A DNA stretch of 64,000 nucleotides from Gracilimonas sp964505215 (GTDB taxonomy: Bacteria; Bacteroidota; Rhodothermia; Balneolales; Balneolaceae), in NCBI GenBank assembly GCA_964505215.1, contig CAZDGU010000012.1:38967-102966 (forward strand). The letters run 5' to 3'. Of this stretch, positions 51,359-60,876 are shown one piece after another. The notes below the pieces were generated by a model. The model did no database searches and was not told the origin of the DNA. It was given only the letters and a program-made list of their open reading frames with translations. The number at the start of each line of letters is the position of its first letter. The stretch's first letter is position 1. The position numbers and the translations under genes were made by a program.

Positions 51359-51919
51359 ATGACTACCTATAAACTTTTCGGAAACACAGCATACATTTTA
51401 AGCATTATTGGTTTTGGTTTGATCATCTCGCTTTCGGGATGCAAGAGTGCTCAGAACAACTTTGACATCAGCAGTGGCGAGATTGAAGCTACCATTGACG
51501 GGAAATCCTGGAAAGGGCAGGGCGGATCGGCCATAAAACAAAACGTGCAAACGGGGGTGGGAAATGTGCCTACAGTTACCGTTGTTGCCGCAAAAGTATT
51601 AGATACAAGTACGGGTGAGAGCGAAACTATGGAAGTGACTATTTATGGAGAAGTAGGAGCGGATAATATTGCCAAACGCTCTTATGATGCCGCTTCTGAT
51701 GAGATGCCAAAAGCGCAGTTTTCCTTCACTACCATGGTTGATGGCAAGCGTACATCCTATTTTGCAACCGAGGGAACAGTAAAAATTGACGACATTTCTG
51801 AGGAGAATGTAAAAGGGACTTTTGAGGGAACCGTTGCAAATCCGCAAGATGAAACCGATACCAAAAAAATTACAGGCGGCGGCTTTAATATAGATTTTGG
51901 GTTTAGCTTTGACTATTAA
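51359..51919 (+). CDS. Putative lipoprotein, uncharacterised beta-rich
   Basis: 186 residues from the ATG at 51359; an in-frame TTG ten codons earlier is unneeded. Lipobox ISLSGC (Cys at about residue 27) after a hydrophobic helix. The mature part is beta-rich (GEIEATIDGKSWKGQGGSA, TMEVTIYGEVGAD, TEGTVKIDDISEENVKGTFEGTVAN) and resembles small DUF6252-type surface lipoproteins of the phylum. No function is known. It stands alone and convergent with the Omp85-like gene. Confidence 0.75.
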   Translation: MTTYKLFGNTAYILSIIGFGLIISLSGCKSAQNNFDISSGEIEATIDGKSWKGQGGSAIKQNVQTGVGNVPTVTVVAAKVLDTSTGESETMEVTIYGEVGADNIAKRSYDAASDEMPKAQFSFTTMVDGKRTSYFATEGTVKIDDISEENVKGTFEGTVANPQDETDTKKITGGGFNIDFGFSFDY

Positions 51920-51963
51920 AAACTTTCCCACATTCAGATAGTTCTCAACTCCTGCCCATTTTA

Positions 51964-52117
51964 TCATCTCGAACGTAATGAGGGAGTGCATACAAACGAA
52001 TGAAGCTGAGAGATCTATTCAAGCGTGCTAATGTGATACAGTCCTATTCAACCCTCAAAAGATTTCTCCTCTCCACTCATTCGCCTTTTGGGCTCATTCG
52101 TTCCGGTCGAAAGGACA
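51964..52117. repeat. Palindromic intergenic repeat of about 154 bp
   Basis: Inverted ends TCATCTCGAACGTAATGAG (51964-51982) and CTCATTCGTTCCGGTCGAAA (52093-52112), with inner arms around GAGAGATCT (52008-52016) and AGATTTCTCCTCT (52060-52072). It lies between convergent genes. A related end-like fragment is at 32209-32230 (18 of 22 matches). Confidence 0.65.
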
Positions 52118-52147
52118 AAGAAGGTGGTGGTTTTGTGTGAAGTAATT

Positions 52148-53566
52148 TTAGAAGGTAGGATTCAGCCTAAGCCACAGTACAGGAGCGCGGCTGGTGTTTC
52201 TGAGATCCCAGGCAAGTTCAAACCTAAAAGAGTCGGAGCCCAAGCCAATGCCGCCGTTATGATGTAAATCTGTGATCTGAAAATCCTGGAAACCATCCAA
52301 TAACTTAGCGTTGGAGCCTGTATGATTATTTGCCCAGCCGGAATCAAGAAAAAGACTGATATAAAAATCACTGAAATCTAACCAGTTGTCGGAATTGTAG
52401 CCGGTAGAACCCAGCTGAATTTCAGCATTACTCAGCAGCATTTTGTTTCCACTCTGGGCATTATCAGGAATAGATTTCAGGCCTATGGCACGCAGGCTTC
52501 CGGGGCCGCCCAATTGGAACTCTTTCATGAGAGGAGCGTCTCCGGTTATACTTCCGGCCTTAAGGCGATATTTAAAAACTCCTCCGGGTTCAAAATTAAG
52601 GTAAGATGTCAACTCGGCCGTGTATTTAGTGTAGGAATAATCGGAGGAAGAAATACCTGGATCACCAACCTCAATCTTACCCAATAATGAAAAAGTAAAA
52701 TGTGGGGTTAAAAGTAATTTTTTGGGATTAAAAGCGCCTGAAAATGAAAAGCTTGCAATACTCAGGGTATCAACCGGCATGCCATTAATAATTTCTATGG
52801 GTGGATTTAATCGGTAGCGGTCGTTCGGACCAAAAACTGCAAAACTTGAGGCTTTATTTAAACTGTTGAAGCGGTCGTCATTGTACGAAATGCCACCCTC
52901 AAATAAACGCTTGCTGCGCAGTAAAACGTAAGCTCCGAAGCCTTTTTGCTTGTAATAATCTAAAAAATCGTATCCGGCGAATAAAGAAGTAAGGCTTGTT
53001 TCTGTTAAGCCGGTTCGCCAGTAATCATCAGTTGTTGTTGCGTTATAAAATTCAGCGCCAATTATTATTCTTTTGTTAAAACCCACATAGCGTTCTAAGC
53101 CTAATTCATATTGCCATTCTTTTTGGCCAAATGAGTATCCCAACAATCCATGCAGGTTTATGTTGTTAATGCCAAGAAAGTGATTGTGATTGTACCATTG
53201 CATTCGCTCTTCTCTTATGCCCAAAAATAAGCCGTTCACTCTGTTAAAATGAATCATTGGCAACACGGGATAGGAGCCATATAGTGAATTGGAACTGTAT
53301 GGTCCGGCTTCTAAAGCACCGCCCAAATCAATCCCTTCAGCATTAATGCGCGAGACATATCTTTTAAAGCCATGGTGAGATTCCTGTGGCTCTTCGGTAA
53401 CGGAAGTGGAGTCGGGAGTGCTGTGATCTTTTCCGAATAACTCGCTTAATGGCTTAGAAAAGAAAGGGTCGTTTTTAAAAGGATCCTCTTCATTAGTTTG
53501 GCCAAATGAAACAGAAATAGCTGCCAAAGAGATGCATGCTGTCAGTAATAAAATTCTTTTAATCAT
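52148..53566 (-). CDS. Omp85-like outer-membrane barrel protein
   Basis: 472 residues. The signal peptide ends near VSFGQ/T (about 23). An acidic N-terminal linker (25-70) precedes a barrel of bacterial-surface-antigen type: NRVNGLFLGI, LLGYSFGQKEWQYELGLE, the LGGPGSLRAIG motif near residue 350 that corresponds to the conserved loop of Omp85 proteins, and a final PVLWLRLNPTF. No POTRA domains are evident. It is the third gene in the DUF4097-SpoIIE-barrel group (48 bp after the phosphatase gene). Confidence 0.82.
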   Translation of the reverse strand: MIKRILLLTACISLAAISVSFGQTNEEDPFKNDPFFSKPLSELFGKDHSTPDSTSVTEEPQESHHGFKRYVSRINAEGIDLGGALEAGPYSSNSLYGSYPVLPMIHFNRVNGLFLGIREERMQWYNHNHFLGINNINLHGLLGYSFGQKEWQYELGLERYVGFNKRIIIGAEFYNATTTDDYWRTGLTETSLTSLFAGYDFLDYYKQKGFGAYVLLRSKRLFEGGISYNDDRFNSLNKASSFAVFGPNDRYRLNPPIEIINGMPVDTLSIASFSFSGAFNPKKLLLTPHFTFSLLGKIEVGDPGISSSDYSYTKYTAELTSYLNFEPGGVFKYRLKAGSITGDAPLMKEFQLGGPGSLRAIGLKSIPDNAQSGNKMLLSNAEIQLGSTGYNSDNWLDFSDFYISLFLDSGWANNHTGSNAKLLDGFQDFQITDLHHNGGIGLGSDSFRFELAWDLRNTSRAPVLWLRLNPTF

Positions 53567-53614
53567 TATAGCTTACCAAGTAGAGATTTAAGCCAACTTA
53601 CGGCAAATACTTAT

Positions 53615-55732
53615 TTATGTTACAGGTTTAGATTCAGAATGATGATGTTTTGCTTTTAAAATCATCAGGGTTAAATCGTCTTCCTGCGGATGGTTCTTGC
53701 GCCACGTTTTAGCAAGATCGAGAATGGACTGTAAGGCTTGTTCAGAAGTAGAGCCGTCGGTTTGTTTAAAAGCTTCTTCAATGTTGTTTAATCCTAATAA
53801 TTCTCGGTTTTCATTAAAAAGCTCCATTAGGCCATCACTCATAATCAACAGCGCATCTCCAGGTTGTACCTGTATCATTTTTTGTTGATAGGGAAACCGC
53901 ACGGCTGTACCCAAAGGCATGCTTTTTTGTACATGGCGGGTAACTTCCTTTTTCTGCGCATCATAATGAAGAAGCGGCGGCATACCGGCGGCTGCATATT
54001 GAACAGAATGCTGATTGCATTTTAAAAATAACATACTCATATAGAGTGTTTTTAGATTCATATTTTGGATACCTGATGACATCCGATGTAGCATTTCAAT
54101 AATATCAAACTGATTAGCTAATGTGTGGAAATAGCTTTTTGCGGTTGCTACCATAATACCGGCCTTCATGCCGTGGCCGGTTGCATCACCAAGGGCTACT
54201 GACAAAACACCATTATTATTTAAAGTGAAATCATAATAATCACCGCCTACTTCCTGGGCTGTTTCCATGTAAACCGAGATATCCCAGTAGTCGTGTTTCG
54301 GCACTTGTTTGGGCAGCATGGAAAGCTGAAGCGTACGTGCTTTCTCCAACTCATTAGATTTACGGGTGTTTTCGGCTTCCAGCAGCTTGCGTTCAATTTC
54401 TTTCTGTTTGTTAATGCGCTCTTGCTGTAACGCCTGTTCAGATAAATGTTTTACCTCCAGAAGTTTATGCTGAAGACGCTTGTTGGTCTTGGCAAATTCC
54501 CGGCTCAAATAAACAGACATCCCCAAAATTAATCCCGCAGAGCCATATAAATTTCCAAAGCTCGGGTCACTTTCAAGAATGTTAAGATTGGCCAAAACTG
54601 TGTATAAAATTCCACCCGCAAAAAATACCAGCCCGGTTCCAATAATCCATATACCGTTTTTGCGTTTTATAGAAGCTGAAATAAGAACTCTGAGTATTTC
54701 AATCACAGCAACCAGCACAAAAAGCTCTCTGATGGCATTCCAACCTTTTGCATTAAACCAGGACAGAGTGGCCAGGATTAAACCGCTCATCAAAAAGAAC
54801 CAGAAAATACGGGGCACTTTAGCATAAAAAAGGCTGTAAGAAAAGCGAAGCGCATAAATGATGGTAAGCATCCAGGCCATAAGCGAAACACGATAATAAG
54901 TAATGGCCGAAAGGGGTGAAGTGGTGCTGTAGGTTTGTAAAAGGGTAAATGAAAGCAGCGTTAGAAATCCCGTAAAAAGAGCAAAATACAGGTTGTTTTT
55001 TTCAGCGGGATAAAAAACAAATAACAAAAAATGAATAATGGTGAAGGCTAATAAAATTCCCGTATAAAATGTTTTAGTCCACTGATTGGATGCTTCATCC
55101 TGAAGCCGGGAAGCTATGTGAAAATTCAAATCACCGGGTAAGAATCTGAAACCGGCCGAAAACCCATAATCATTATATGTTTGTGCATCGGGATTTTGAT
55201 AGCGGACGGCTAATACGTGGCGGGCGGTATCAGAAAGTATCAAGGGGCGTGGATTGTGGTCGCGATAGGGCTTAAAGGGTTCGGCAAAACTTGAGATTTT
55301 TCCAAGTGAGTAGATCAGCTGTCCGTCCAAATAAATTTCAGAGGCGCCATTATGCTGCTTAATGAGTAGCGCAAGGGGATAATCCACAAGGCTTGAATCC
55401 ACCTTAAATTCCCAACGAAACCAGCCAATGCCGTTCCAATCAATAAAAGGCAGTTCGGAAGGGCCAAGAAAAGTACTGGTATATTGCCAACTTGAGTCAG
55501 GAAAATCCGGAAGTGCCCAATCCGGATTGTCGCCGGCATGGAATTTCCACGAGTCGGTTATATAAATAACTTGTTCCTGATTAGATAACTGAGATAAAGA
55601 AAGCTTTGTGGGTTCACCGGCCGTTGCGGCCATAGTTTGAAAATGCATAAACAAGCACAGCCAAAGCAAGCTTCCGACTTTAATACAACTTGCCGCCCGG
55701 CTACTGTTATTATATGAAGAGAAAGCTCTCAA
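53615..55732 (-). CDS. 7TMR-DISM sensor with SpoIIE-type (PP2C) phosphatase domain
   Basis: 705 residues; TTG start at 55732 overlapping the previous stop (TTGA). After a signal-like helix, an extracellular jelly-roll domain (about 55-200; WKFHAGDNPDWALPDFPDSSW, GWFRWEFKV, SEIYLDGQLIY) precedes about seven membrane helices (about 215-400), a coiled coil (about 410-465) and SpoIIE/PP2C (about 470-695) with VGGDYYDF, ALGDATGHGMKAGI, AAAGMPPLL, MSDGL and EDDLTLMI. Metal-binding Asps are intact. Partner-switching targets (anti-anti-sigma) are not nearby. It senses an outside ligand, perhaps a carbohydrate; that is inference. Confidence 0.92.
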   Translation of the reverse strand: MRAFSSYNNSSRAASCIKVGSLLWLCLFMHFQTMAATAGEPTKLSLSQLSNQEQVIYITDSWKFHAGDNPDWALPDFPDSSWQYTSTFLGPSELPFIDWNGIGWFRWEFKVDSSLVDYPLALLIKQHNGASEIYLDGQLIYSLGKISSFAEPFKPYRDHNPRPLILSDTARHVLAVRYQNPDAQTYNDYGFSAGFRFLPGDLNFHIASRLQDEASNQWTKTFYTGILLAFTIIHFLLFVFYPAEKNNLYFALFTGFLTLLSFTLLQTYSTTSPLSAITYYRVSLMAWMLTIIYALRFSYSLFYAKVPRIFWFFLMSGLILATLSWFNAKGWNAIRELFVLVAVIEILRVLISASIKRKNGIWIIGTGLVFFAGGILYTVLANLNILESDPSFGNLYGSAGLILGMSVYLSREFAKTNKRLQHKLLEVKHLSEQALQQERINKQKEIERKLLEAENTRKSNELEKARTLQLSMLPKQVPKHDYWDISVYMETAQEVGGDYYDFTLNNNGVLSVALGDATGHGMKAGIMVATAKSYFHTLANQFDIIEMLHRMSSGIQNMNLKTLYMSMLFLKCNQHSVQYAAAGMPPLLHYDAQKKEVTRHVQKSMPLGTAVRFPYQQKMIQVQPGDALLIMSDGLMELFNENRELLGLNNIEEAFKQTDGSTSEQALQSILDLAKTWRKNHPQEDDLTLMILKAKHHHSESKPVT

Positions 55733-56754
55733 TGTTCGTTTCGCTGCTTAAAGTGTAAGGATACGCTTCCGGATTTTGTGCTTAGGTTTATAAGCGCACC
55801 GCCATTATTTATACTGCCTGAAATATGGTTTTTATTTCGGATGTCGGAAATTAAATTCCGATGATCCGTTTGAACTTTTGTTCCATGTAAATCAACGTTG
55901 TAACCACTGTTAGAGGGAACTAAAACAGAGATATTGCCGGAATTGGTATCTAAGCTAATACCGGTTGAAACGCTGTTGAAATTAGCTTCAATATTGCCGC
56001 TTCCGGTTTTACCCAAAAGGGTACCCGAAATTTGTTTAGCGCTGATATTGCCTGCATTGGTTTTAAGTCTGATTTCTCCCCGGCTATTTAAAACGGTTAC
56101 TTTACCCGCTTCGGTTTGTGCATATAGCGTTCCGGAAGCATTTACAATAGTGATGTTGCCACTGGCTGAATAGGCCCCAAGTTTACCATCAATATCTTGT
56201 ATTTCTATTTTTCCACTGCCTGTTTTAATCAGGTGCTGCCCTTCCATGCCTTGTAACCGAATATCGCCGGCCGAAGTATTTATATCTGACGACATTAACC
56301 GTGGCACGTATATTTTATACGAAAACTTCATTTGGTTGCTGAAAAAGCCTGATTTAGATGACTTCTGCTCAACCGAAGCAAAAATTTCATTTCCTCTTTG
56401 CAGAAGGTTAATCCGGTAGTTTTCCAGATTTTTGGTGTTCGACCAAATGGCGTAGCCGCGATCTACGTATAGCTCAACACGAACGGTAGTGGAGTCTGAA
56501 GCTTGCTCAACTTCAACATTTCCTGCGGGAGTAGAAACGCGTAAAATTCCCGGGCCGTTTATATCAAATTCTTTGGTTAAATAAGGCTCTGCTTCAGGGT
56601 TTTTAGGGCCCAAATTAACTGATTTGTCAATTTTTAGCGTATCGGGAGCAGCTGCCATTGCCAAGCCTTGGAAAGATAAAAATCCTGCAAATAACAGTGA
56701 GGATAAGACAAGATATGTACGAATTAAACGGCTCAAATTTTTCACATGGTGCAC
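55729..56754 (-). CDS. DUF4097-family beta-repeat envelope protein
   Basis: 341 residues; GTG start at 56754, or the GTG at 56745. A signal-like helix (about 10-35) is followed by a right-handed beta-repeat: GPGILRVSTPAGNVEVEQ, INTSAGDIRLQGM, KTGSGKIEIQDIDGKLGAYSASGNITIVNA, TEAGKVTVLNSRGEIRLKTNAGNISAKQISG, KTGSGNIEANF, LDTNSGNISVLVPS. This matches DUF4097 putative adhesins. It is coupled to the SpoIIE-phosphatase gene by TTGA overlap, suggesting envelope sensing or stress as in other DUF4097 operons. Function unproven. Confidence 0.9.
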   Translation of the reverse strand: MHHVKNLSRLIRTYLVLSSLLFAGFLSFQGLAMAAAPDTLKIDKSVNLGPKNPEAEPYLTKEFDINGPGILRVSTPAGNVEVEQASDSTTVRVELYVDRGYAIWSNTKNLENYRINLLQRGNEIFASVEQKSSKSGFFSNQMKFSYKIYVPRLMSSDINTSAGDIRLQGMEGQHLIKTGSGKIEIQDIDGKLGAYSASGNITIVNASGTLYAQTEAGKVTVLNSRGEIRLKTNAGNISAKQISGTLLGKTGSGNIEANFNSVSTGISLDTNSGNISVLVPSNSGYNVDLHGTKVQTDHRNLISDIRNKNHISGSINNGGALINLSTKSGSVSLHFKQRNEH

Positions 56755-56830
56755 TTTTAATTAATGCTTATTCTCACCCTACGGGAAAGTTATTGAATCG
56801 TTTCAAGTTCTTGGTATTATTTTAATAAAA

Positions 56831-58972
56831 TTACCCCATGCCGTAGAACTTCACTTTTTCTTTGAAGTAGGGGGTGAATACAATTTCAAGTGCTTTGTTT
56901 TTTGGGGATTGAAGGTGTGGATCTTCGGCAAGCAAGCGGTTTGCTTTTTCTTTGGCTTGAGCTAATAAAAATTGATCTTGCACAATATCTGCATATTTGA
57001 AGTCAGGGAGTCCGCTTTGTTTGGTTCCCAGGAAATCGCCGGGACCTCGAAGTTTTAAATCTGCTTCGGCAATGCGGAAGCCGTCGGTGGTTTCCTCCAT
57101 GGTTTTAAGGCGAAATGCACCGGCTTTACTCACTTTCACATCGGGCATTAAAATACAATAGCTCTGTCGCTTTCCCCGGCCAATCCGCCCGCGAAGCTGG
57201 TGCAGTTGCGAAAGCCCAAAACGTTCGGCATGTTCAATAATCATGATGGAAGCATTGGCTACATCAACCCCAACTTCAATAACGGTTGTGGAAACCAGAA
57301 TTTGAATTTCATTTTTGATGAAAGCCTGCATCACGGCATCTTTTTCTTCCGTGCTCATTCTGCCGTGCAGCAAGCCTATATTAAAGTCAGGGAACTGCTT
57401 TTTCAGCTTTTCGAAGCCGGCGGTGGCATCTTTTAAATCCAGTGCTTCCGATTCTTCCACCAGCGGATACACCACGTAAACCTGACCGCCATCCCGAACT
57501 TCTTGCTCCACGAAGTTATACACACCCTCTCGTTTTTTGTGAGAGCGAATGGCTGTTTTAATGGGTTTTCGTCCGGCCGGTAAGTCCTTTATTATAGAGA
57601 CGTCCAAATCGGCGTAAACGGTCATGGCCAGTGAACGAGGAATGGGCGTGGCGCTCATTACCAGCATGTGGGGGTGATTTCCTTTACTCAGCAAGTCAGC
57701 GCGTTGCTTCACCCCAAATCGGTGCTGCTCGTCAATTACTGCCAGGCCGAGATTATGAAATCGCACCGACTCCTGAATAATGGCGTGAGTTCCTACCACA
57801 ATGTGTGCATTTCCACCTTCAACATCTGTAAGAATATCGGTACGCAAAGCCTTTTTTTGTGAACCGATGAGCAGGCGAATATTAATATCGAGTCCTTTAA
57901 GATGATCGGCCAGCGTTCGGTAGTGCTGTTCGGCTAAAATTTCGGTAGGCGCAAGAAATGCGGCCTGAAATCCATTATCCAAAGCCATGAGCATGGCGCC
58001 GATGGCTACAATGGTTTTCCCGGCGCCTACATCACCCTGAATAAGTCGATTCATTTGTTTGCCTGAGCGGATGTCCTGCTTAACCTCAGCCAGCGCAGAT
58101 TTCTGTCCGTCGGTGAGCATAAATGGCAGCAATTCATTAAAATAAGTAGCAGTAAAATTTCCGGTTTCCGTAAAAAGATGTCCGTTCGCGCGCTCCTTTA
58201 TGGTGAAGTTGATTTTCTCCATGCTCAGTTCAAACAAGAATAACTCTTCGAACTTAAACCGATTTAAGGCAAGCTTGTGCTCATTATGAGATTCAGGAAA
58301 GTGAATCATTCGAAAAGCTTCCTGGCGCTGTGGGTACTTGAGTTCTTTAAGTAAGGGTTGAGGGAGAAAATCGTCAAAGGTCAGGTTATTCAGGATTTGG
58401 CGCATCCATGTTTGCATCAGCTTGCTGGTAATACGCGCTTTACTCAGCACTTTGCTACCCGGATAAATAGGAAAGATCCGAGAAAAAGAATCCAGGTCTT
58501 TGTCGGAAGAAATCTTGTCCACTTCGGGATGGGCAATGCTTATAGCAGAACCAAAACGCTTGGCAGCTCCGTAGAAAGCGACAAAGTCTCCTTTGTTAAA
58601 ATAAGACCGGAAATACTTCACCCCGCGAAACCAAACCCCTTTAATGTCAGCAGTTCCATCGCTTATCACTACTTCCAGACGTTTTTTATTGCCATAACCT
58701 ACCATGCCGATGGACTGCACAATTCCCGCAACGGTAATTTCTTCTCCGGAACCGGCAAGGTGTTTCATTTTTTGAGTATTGCTGCGGTCAAGATACCTGC
58801 GTGGGAAAAAGGAAATCAGATCCCGGGCAGACTGAATGCCTTCGGCGCGGAGGGCTTCCAGTCGTTTAGTGCTTAATCCGGGTAGTTTAGAAAGGTTCAA
58901 ACAGAAATAGTTTTCAGGGTTCAGACAGAAAATATCTGTTGCTGAACCTGAATACAAGCGAGTTTTTGGCAA
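56831..58972 (-). CDS. recG: ATP-dependent DNA helicase RecG
   Basis: 713 residues from a TTG at 58972; a TTG at 58900 (LNLSKLPGLSTKRL) is an alternative start closer to the family's usual N-terminus. Wedge/OB domain (about 25-200; SFFPRRYLDRSN, VAGIVQSIGMV), helicase 1 with GDVGAGKTIVAIG (Walker A) and DEQHRFGV (DExH), helicase 2 with TTVIEVGVDVANAS and QLRGRIGRGKRQSYC, and the TRG-like tail (PGDFLGTKQSGLPDFK). It remodels stalled forks and Holliday junctions. Confidence 0.96.
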   Translation of the reverse strand: MPKTRLYSGSATDIFCLNPENYFCLNLSKLPGLSTKRLEALRAEGIQSARDLISFFPRRYLDRSNTQKMKHLAGSGEEITVAGIVQSIGMVGYGNKKRLEVVISDGTADIKGVWFRGVKYFRSYFNKGDFVAFYGAAKRFGSAISIAHPEVDKISSDKDLDSFSRIFPIYPGSKVLSKARITSKLMQTWMRQILNNLTFDDFLPQPLLKELKYPQRQEAFRMIHFPESHNEHKLALNRFKFEELFLFELSMEKINFTIKERANGHLFTETGNFTATYFNELLPFMLTDGQKSALAEVKQDIRSGKQMNRLIQGDVGAGKTIVAIGAMLMALDNGFQAAFLAPTEILAEQHYRTLADHLKGLDINIRLLIGSQKKALRTDILTDVEGGNAHIVVGTHAIIQESVRFHNLGLAVIDEQHRFGVKQRADLLSKGNHPHMLVMSATPIPRSLAMTVYADLDVSIIKDLPAGRKPIKTAIRSHKKREGVYNFVEQEVRDGGQVYVVYPLVEESEALDLKDATAGFEKLKKQFPDFNIGLLHGRMSTEEKDAVMQAFIKNEIQILVSTTVIEVGVDVANASIMIIEHAERFGLSQLHQLRGRIGRGKRQSYCILMPDVKVSKAGAFRLKTMEETTDGFRIAEADLKLRGPGDFLGTKQSGLPDFKYADIVQDQFLLAQAKEKANRLLAEDPHLQSPKNKALEIVFTPYFKEKVKFYGMG

Positions 58973-59034
58973 GCGGAAAGTTTAGAACATTTTCAGAGCT
59001 CACCCGGCCGGTTTACGCATTCTGTTAAATCTGC

Positions 59035-60222
59035 TTATTCAGGACAAAGAGTATCGAAATAGGTAAATGCTTTGTCCACAATTTTTATGACAGCCACGCA
59101 TTTTTTGGGATCCCCATTTTCATCAAAGGTGATGGGGCCTGTTGCCGATTCTAAATCCTGAATAGCCGCCATTCCTTCGCGTATGCAGGCTCTATCTTTT
59201 GAAGTATTACCGGTAATGGTGCCACAATTTTTTAAAGCTTGTTCTATAAGCAGCATGGCATCCCATGTTAGGGCGGCAATATCACCGGGTGTTTCGCCAT
59301 ATTTTTCTTCATAATTTTGCACAAAATCTTTTGCTGCTCCTTCAGCTCCGGATGGGACAAATTGTTTGCTTAAATAATACCCATTGCAATCAGCACCGCA
59401 CTCGTCAAGCAACGTTTGGGAAGCCCAGGCATCAGACCCTATAATAGGAACATTAATTCCTGCCGATTGGGCTTGTGCTACAATAGCCGATACTTCGTTA
59501 GCATATTGGGGAAGGAGAAGAAAATCACATTCTGCATTTTTTATGTTACTCAGCTGGTCACTAAAGTCCTCATCCCCCGTTTGAAAAGTTTCACTGGCGG
59601 CTACAGTTCCGTCCAGACTTGTCCACTCTGTTTTAAAACTTTCTGCAAGTCCTTTAGGATGTGCGCTATCGTTGGCATAAAGTAAGCAGGCATTTACTGC
59701 ACTAAATTGCGATTTGGTAAACTGAGCCAGTGCTTTACCCTGAAATGCGTCTGTAAATGATACCCGAAATACCCATGGACGGTTCTTTGTTGTTTCCACA
59801 TTAGATGACCAAGGGCTGATCATAAGCATCTCCGAATCATTAGCTAATTCACCCGTTGGCACCGCCTGATAGCTGGTGTTTGGTCCAATCATGGCCATAG
59901 CATCTTCATCGCCAATAAACTCTGCGGCAGCTGAAGTTGCACCATCAACTGTGGCTTTGTTATCTATATTTTTGGTTACTATTTGATAGGTGGTTCCTGC
60001 TATTTCAATACGATTGGGAGATTCCCGGGTTTCCAGGAACAGTTCAACAGCCTGCTGAGAAGCCTTTCCCACTTCCGGCAAGTTGCCTGTCATTTCAAAA
60101 TTGGTTCCGATAACAATAGTATCTATATCATTATCCGGATTGGTAGAGTTGCATCCCGTATATAAAATGCACAATGCAGTAATGAGGAGTCTTTTCGAGC
60201 ACAAACGTAATAGATTATTCAT
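59035..60222 (-). CDS. Branched-chain amino acid-type ABC substrate-binding lipoprotein
   Basis: 395 residues. Lipobox ILYTGC (Cys24). The periplasmic-binding-protein type I fold follows: VIGTNFEMTGNLPEVGKASQQAVELFLE, MIGPNTSYQAVPTGELAN, YANDSAHPKGLAESFKTEW, SNIKNAECDFLLLPQYANEV, GSDAWASQTLLDECGADCNGYYLS and AALTWDAMLLIEQALKN. It resembles LivJ-like proteins for amino acids, amides or urea. No permease or ATPase genes are nearby, so it may feed a transporter elsewhere or act as a sensor. It lies 62 bp upstream of recG. Confidence 0.9.
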   Translation of the reverse strand: MNNLLRLCSKRLLITALCILYTGCNSTNPDNDIDTIVIGTNFEMTGNLPEVGKASQQAVELFLETRESPNRIEIAGTTYQIVTKNIDNKATVDGATSAAAEFIGDEDAMAMIGPNTSYQAVPTGELANDSEMLMISPWSSNVETTKNRPWVFRVSFTDAFQGKALAQFTKSQFSAVNACLLYANDSAHPKGLAESFKTEWTSLDGTVAASETFQTGDEDFSDQLSNIKNAECDFLLLPQYANEVSAIVAQAQSAGINVPIIGSDAWASQTLLDECGADCNGYYLSKQFVPSGAEGAAKDFVQNYEEKYGETPGDIAALTWDAMLLIEQALKNCGTITGNTSKDRACIREGMAAIQDLESATGPITFDENGDPKKCVAVIKIVDKAFTYFDTLCPE

Positions 60223-60876
60223 AGTTGGATTTATTTAAGTGCTGTGAGCAGATCAATTAATGGAGCACAGCAGGATCATTCTTGTTTGAATTTGTTGAGT
60301 GGTTGTTCTCAATTAACAAGAATGGCGGATATCACGCTATCTCATTTGTTGCAATCTATTGGTCATTTGTTGCTTAGCGGTTATGCAAGGATGGCTGCCA
60401 TCATTGATAACCATAAAACATGGAATGAACTGACTAAAGGATAAGCTCATTTTGACGATGAAATGATCAGGTGCACAGAACTTCTGCCATTTTGAATACA
60501 AACTGCCTCCGTATCTTTTAGATAAGCAGTGCAGAATGCTTTTTGAAAACCTTGTAAATGTTCAGCAATGTTTTTGTGGATCCTTTAATAGAAGCTGAAA
60601 ATTAAAAGCTGAAATTTCGTTTCAAAAATATCTCAGGGTTGTTGCGCCTCCACCGGTTTAGTGTCTGACTCGGTTAAATAGGAAAATTGTTATAAACTTA
60701 CATATCAGTTAATCAGTGATTTGTTAACTTTATTTAAAATTATGGGCTAAAAGCGAGGCCTAAAAAGGTAAAAGGAGATTTTAGAAAAAATACATAGAAT
60801 ATTTTTGCATTTATATTGCAATAACCCCTATATTTGCGAGCTCTCGATTCGAAGGCAATAACCTAATTTTTGAACA
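60223..60876. other. 654-bp intergenic region before the str operon
   Basis: Between the divergently oriented binding protein and rpsL. It holds the str promoter at 60804-60836. A 66-codon frame at 60244-60444 has no supporting features. No tRNA or repeat from the islands was recognised. Confidence 0.5.
60804..60836 (+). promoter_or_regulatory. Promoter of the str operon
   Basis: TTTG (60804-60807) and TATATTTG (60829-60836), spacer 21 bp: a full match to the Bacteroidota -33/-7 consensus TTTG / TAnnTTTG. The predicted start lies near 60843, giving a leader of about 34 nt before the GTG at 60877. Confidence 0.85.

Noticed and set aside
60244..60444. 66-residue frame before the str operon
   Set aside because: No recognisable family, start signal or codon pattern; it lies in a promoter-bearing gap.
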